In this document: one piece after another, positions 6,220 through 7,287 of the stretch
Layout of the letters: every line of letters begins with the position of its first letter
Position numbering within the stretch: the stretch's first letter is position 1
DNA from: Candidatus Altarchaeum sp.
Lineage (GTDB): Archaea > Altiarchaeota > Altiarchaeia > Altiarchaeales > Altiarchaeaceae
DNA length: 7,287 nucleotides
Assembly (NCBI GenBank): GCA_018260755.1
Contig: JAGTWP010000066.1
Coordinates: forward strand, 1 to 7,287
Reading direction: 5' to 3'
The notes under the pieces: model-generated
Database searches by the model: none
Seen by the model: the letters and a program-made list of their open reading frames with translations, nothing else
What the model was told of the DNA's origin: nothing
Position numbers and translations under genes: made by a program

Positions 6220-7279
6220 AAAATCAATTAGTGAAAGTGATTTGGAAAGAATAGTAAAGACTGATACGGGAACAAAGATTTCCTATGAAATATTTAAAAA
6301 GTATTATAATAATTTAATAGAGCGAATAAAAAAAGAACCTTCTCTTTATTTGTTGCAGGGAAGAGGATCTTCCGGAAAAACAACTATTTTAAATAACATT
6401 TATGATGAAATAATTAAGGTTAAAGATTCTGCGTTTGTTGAAGGAGGATCTATATTTACTCCGAGAAGATTCTTTGATAATATTGGGATAGAAATAAAGG
6501 AGAATGAAGATTATAAATCAGCGGCAAATATTTATTTTTATGATTTTAATAAGGTCTTATTTATTGCTGATTTTGATAAGTTGCTTGCTAATTTGGGAGA
6601 GGATTTTGCTGCATATTTAAGAGCAATAATCCAGGAATTTAAAATTAATATTATAGGCACTGCAACTTTAGATAGCAAAGAAACGGACAAATATTTACTT
6701 AGATATGATACACCTTTTTATAGATTTTTTACGCACGTTCCGATTACTTACAATAGTGAAGATATAAAAGAGATTGGAAAAATTTATGGAAAAGAAATAA
6801 AAGAAGAAGACGCCAAACTAATCAGTAAAATTTTTAAAGACAATGTTTCTGCCATAAAAGATGTAACAAAAAACTACAACGGGGATGTGGATATTACAAT
6901 TTATAATGTAGTTAAGAGTAATCCCTCAATTATTAATGAAATTGCCCGGGATATATCTAATCAACAAAGGCAAATATTAGAAGATATGTGCAAGTATATA
7001 ATTGAAAACAACAAAGAGATAGTAACATTGGACGAGCTTGAAAAATATTTGTTTTTAGATGAAACGATTTTGAGAACACAAATAAATAGGCTCATAAAAA
7101 AAGGGTTAATCACTTTGGTTCGTTCGGATAAAAAGAAAGGTTATCTTCCTAACCGGGTTTTTATTGAAAAAAAGAGAATAGAAATAAGCGAAAATCATTT
7201 ATATAAAGGGAATAGATTGTCAGATAAAAAAAATTTTGAAGAAGCAGAGAAAGAATACAGAGAAGCAATAAAGATATAA
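6212..7279 (+). CDS. P-loop NTPase with winged helix and truncated TPR array (likely frameshifted at 3' end)
   Basis: The 355-residue product starts inside the last codons of the preceding NTPase gene (8-bp overlap), which implies coupled translation and a joint role. Walker A is QGRGSSGKTTIL (Lys56). A Walker B-like strand KVLFIADFDKL has Asp120 and Asp122 but no Asp-Glu pair. A sensor-like strand INIIGTATLD lies at 145-154. Residues about 250-318 form a probable winged helix (QRQILEDMCKYI ... LRTQINRLIKKGLITLV). From 327 comes a single TPR unit with Gly333, Ala345, Tyr349 and Ala352 at consensus positions, and then the frame stops. P-loop, winged helix and TPR in this order is typical of STAND signalling proteins, in which TPRs sense a ligand or partner. 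The stop appears artificial or mutational: removing two bases from ATATAAAT continues the frame with INPN, the expected TPR ending. The protein is probably much longer in a sister genome. Its specific function is not recognised. Confidence 0.82.
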   Translation: MAEKSISESDLERIVKTDTGTKISYEIFKKYYNNLIERIKKEPSLYLLQGRGSSGKTTILNNIYDEIIKVKDSAFVEGGSIFTPRRFFDNIGIEIKENEDYKSAANIYFYDFNKVLFIADFDKLLANLGEDFAAYLRAIIQEFKINIIGTATLDSKETDKYLLRYDTPFYRFFTHVPITYNSEDIKEIGKIYGKEIKEEDAKLISKIFKDNVSAIKDVTKNYNGDVDITIYNVVKSNPSIINEIARDISNQQRQILEDMCKYIIENNKEIVTLDELEKYLFLDETILRTQINRLIKKGLITLVRSDKKKGYLPNRVFIEKKRIEISENHLYKGNRLSDKKNFEEAEKEYREAIKI

Positions 7280-7287
7280 ATCCGAAT

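Overview
The window is AT-rich (roughly one third G+C by eye) and archaeal. The deciding gene is the large catalytic subunit of DNA polymerase D (DP2), a family restricted to archaea outside most Crenarchaeota. A-tract and TATA-like promoters, short or absent leaders, weak or missing ribosome-binding sites and T-tract terminators agree with this. I cannot place the lineage from the sequence alone; a reduced DP2 and the lysine-, asparagine- and isoleucine-rich proteins would suit a DPANN archaeon or an AT-rich euryarchaeon.

Layout. (1) Minus strand, 739 down to 1: a 76-residue lysine-rich small protein followed 14 bp later by a VapC-like PIN-domain nuclease whose last residues run off the left edge. 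This may be a toxin-antitoxin-like pair. (2) 740-946: an AT-rich divergent promoter region. (3) 974-4225, plus strand: DP2, complete, with its catalytic NTDGDED motif, its C-terminal zinc finger and a perfect C-terminal PCNA-binding motif. It lacks the central cysteine-rich zinc module that I recall from Pyrococcus DP2. (4) 4226-4737: a 512-bp gene-free stretch. It begins with T-tracts that probably end the DP2 transcript and finishes with an array of 16-bp repeats whose last degenerate unit stops exactly at the next start codon. (5) 4738-7279, plus strand: two overlapping genes for P-loop NTPases. The first is an ATPase_2/STAND-like protein with a DUF4062/TIR-like domain apparently inserted between Walker A and Walker B, ending in a winged helix. 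The second has a P-loop domain, a winged helix and the first repeat of a TPR array, then a stop codon that looks like the result of a 2-bp insertion.

The left and middle parts are ordinary chromosomal content: a replicative polymerase beside a small PIN module. The right part is the accessory and most interesting section. It is a repeat-controlled, translationally coupled pair of signalling-type NTPases, one carrying a putative nucleotide-processing effector-like domain. The architecture resembles STAND-type antiviral or stress-response modules, but no function is proven by the sequence, and the operon probably continues beyond the right edge.
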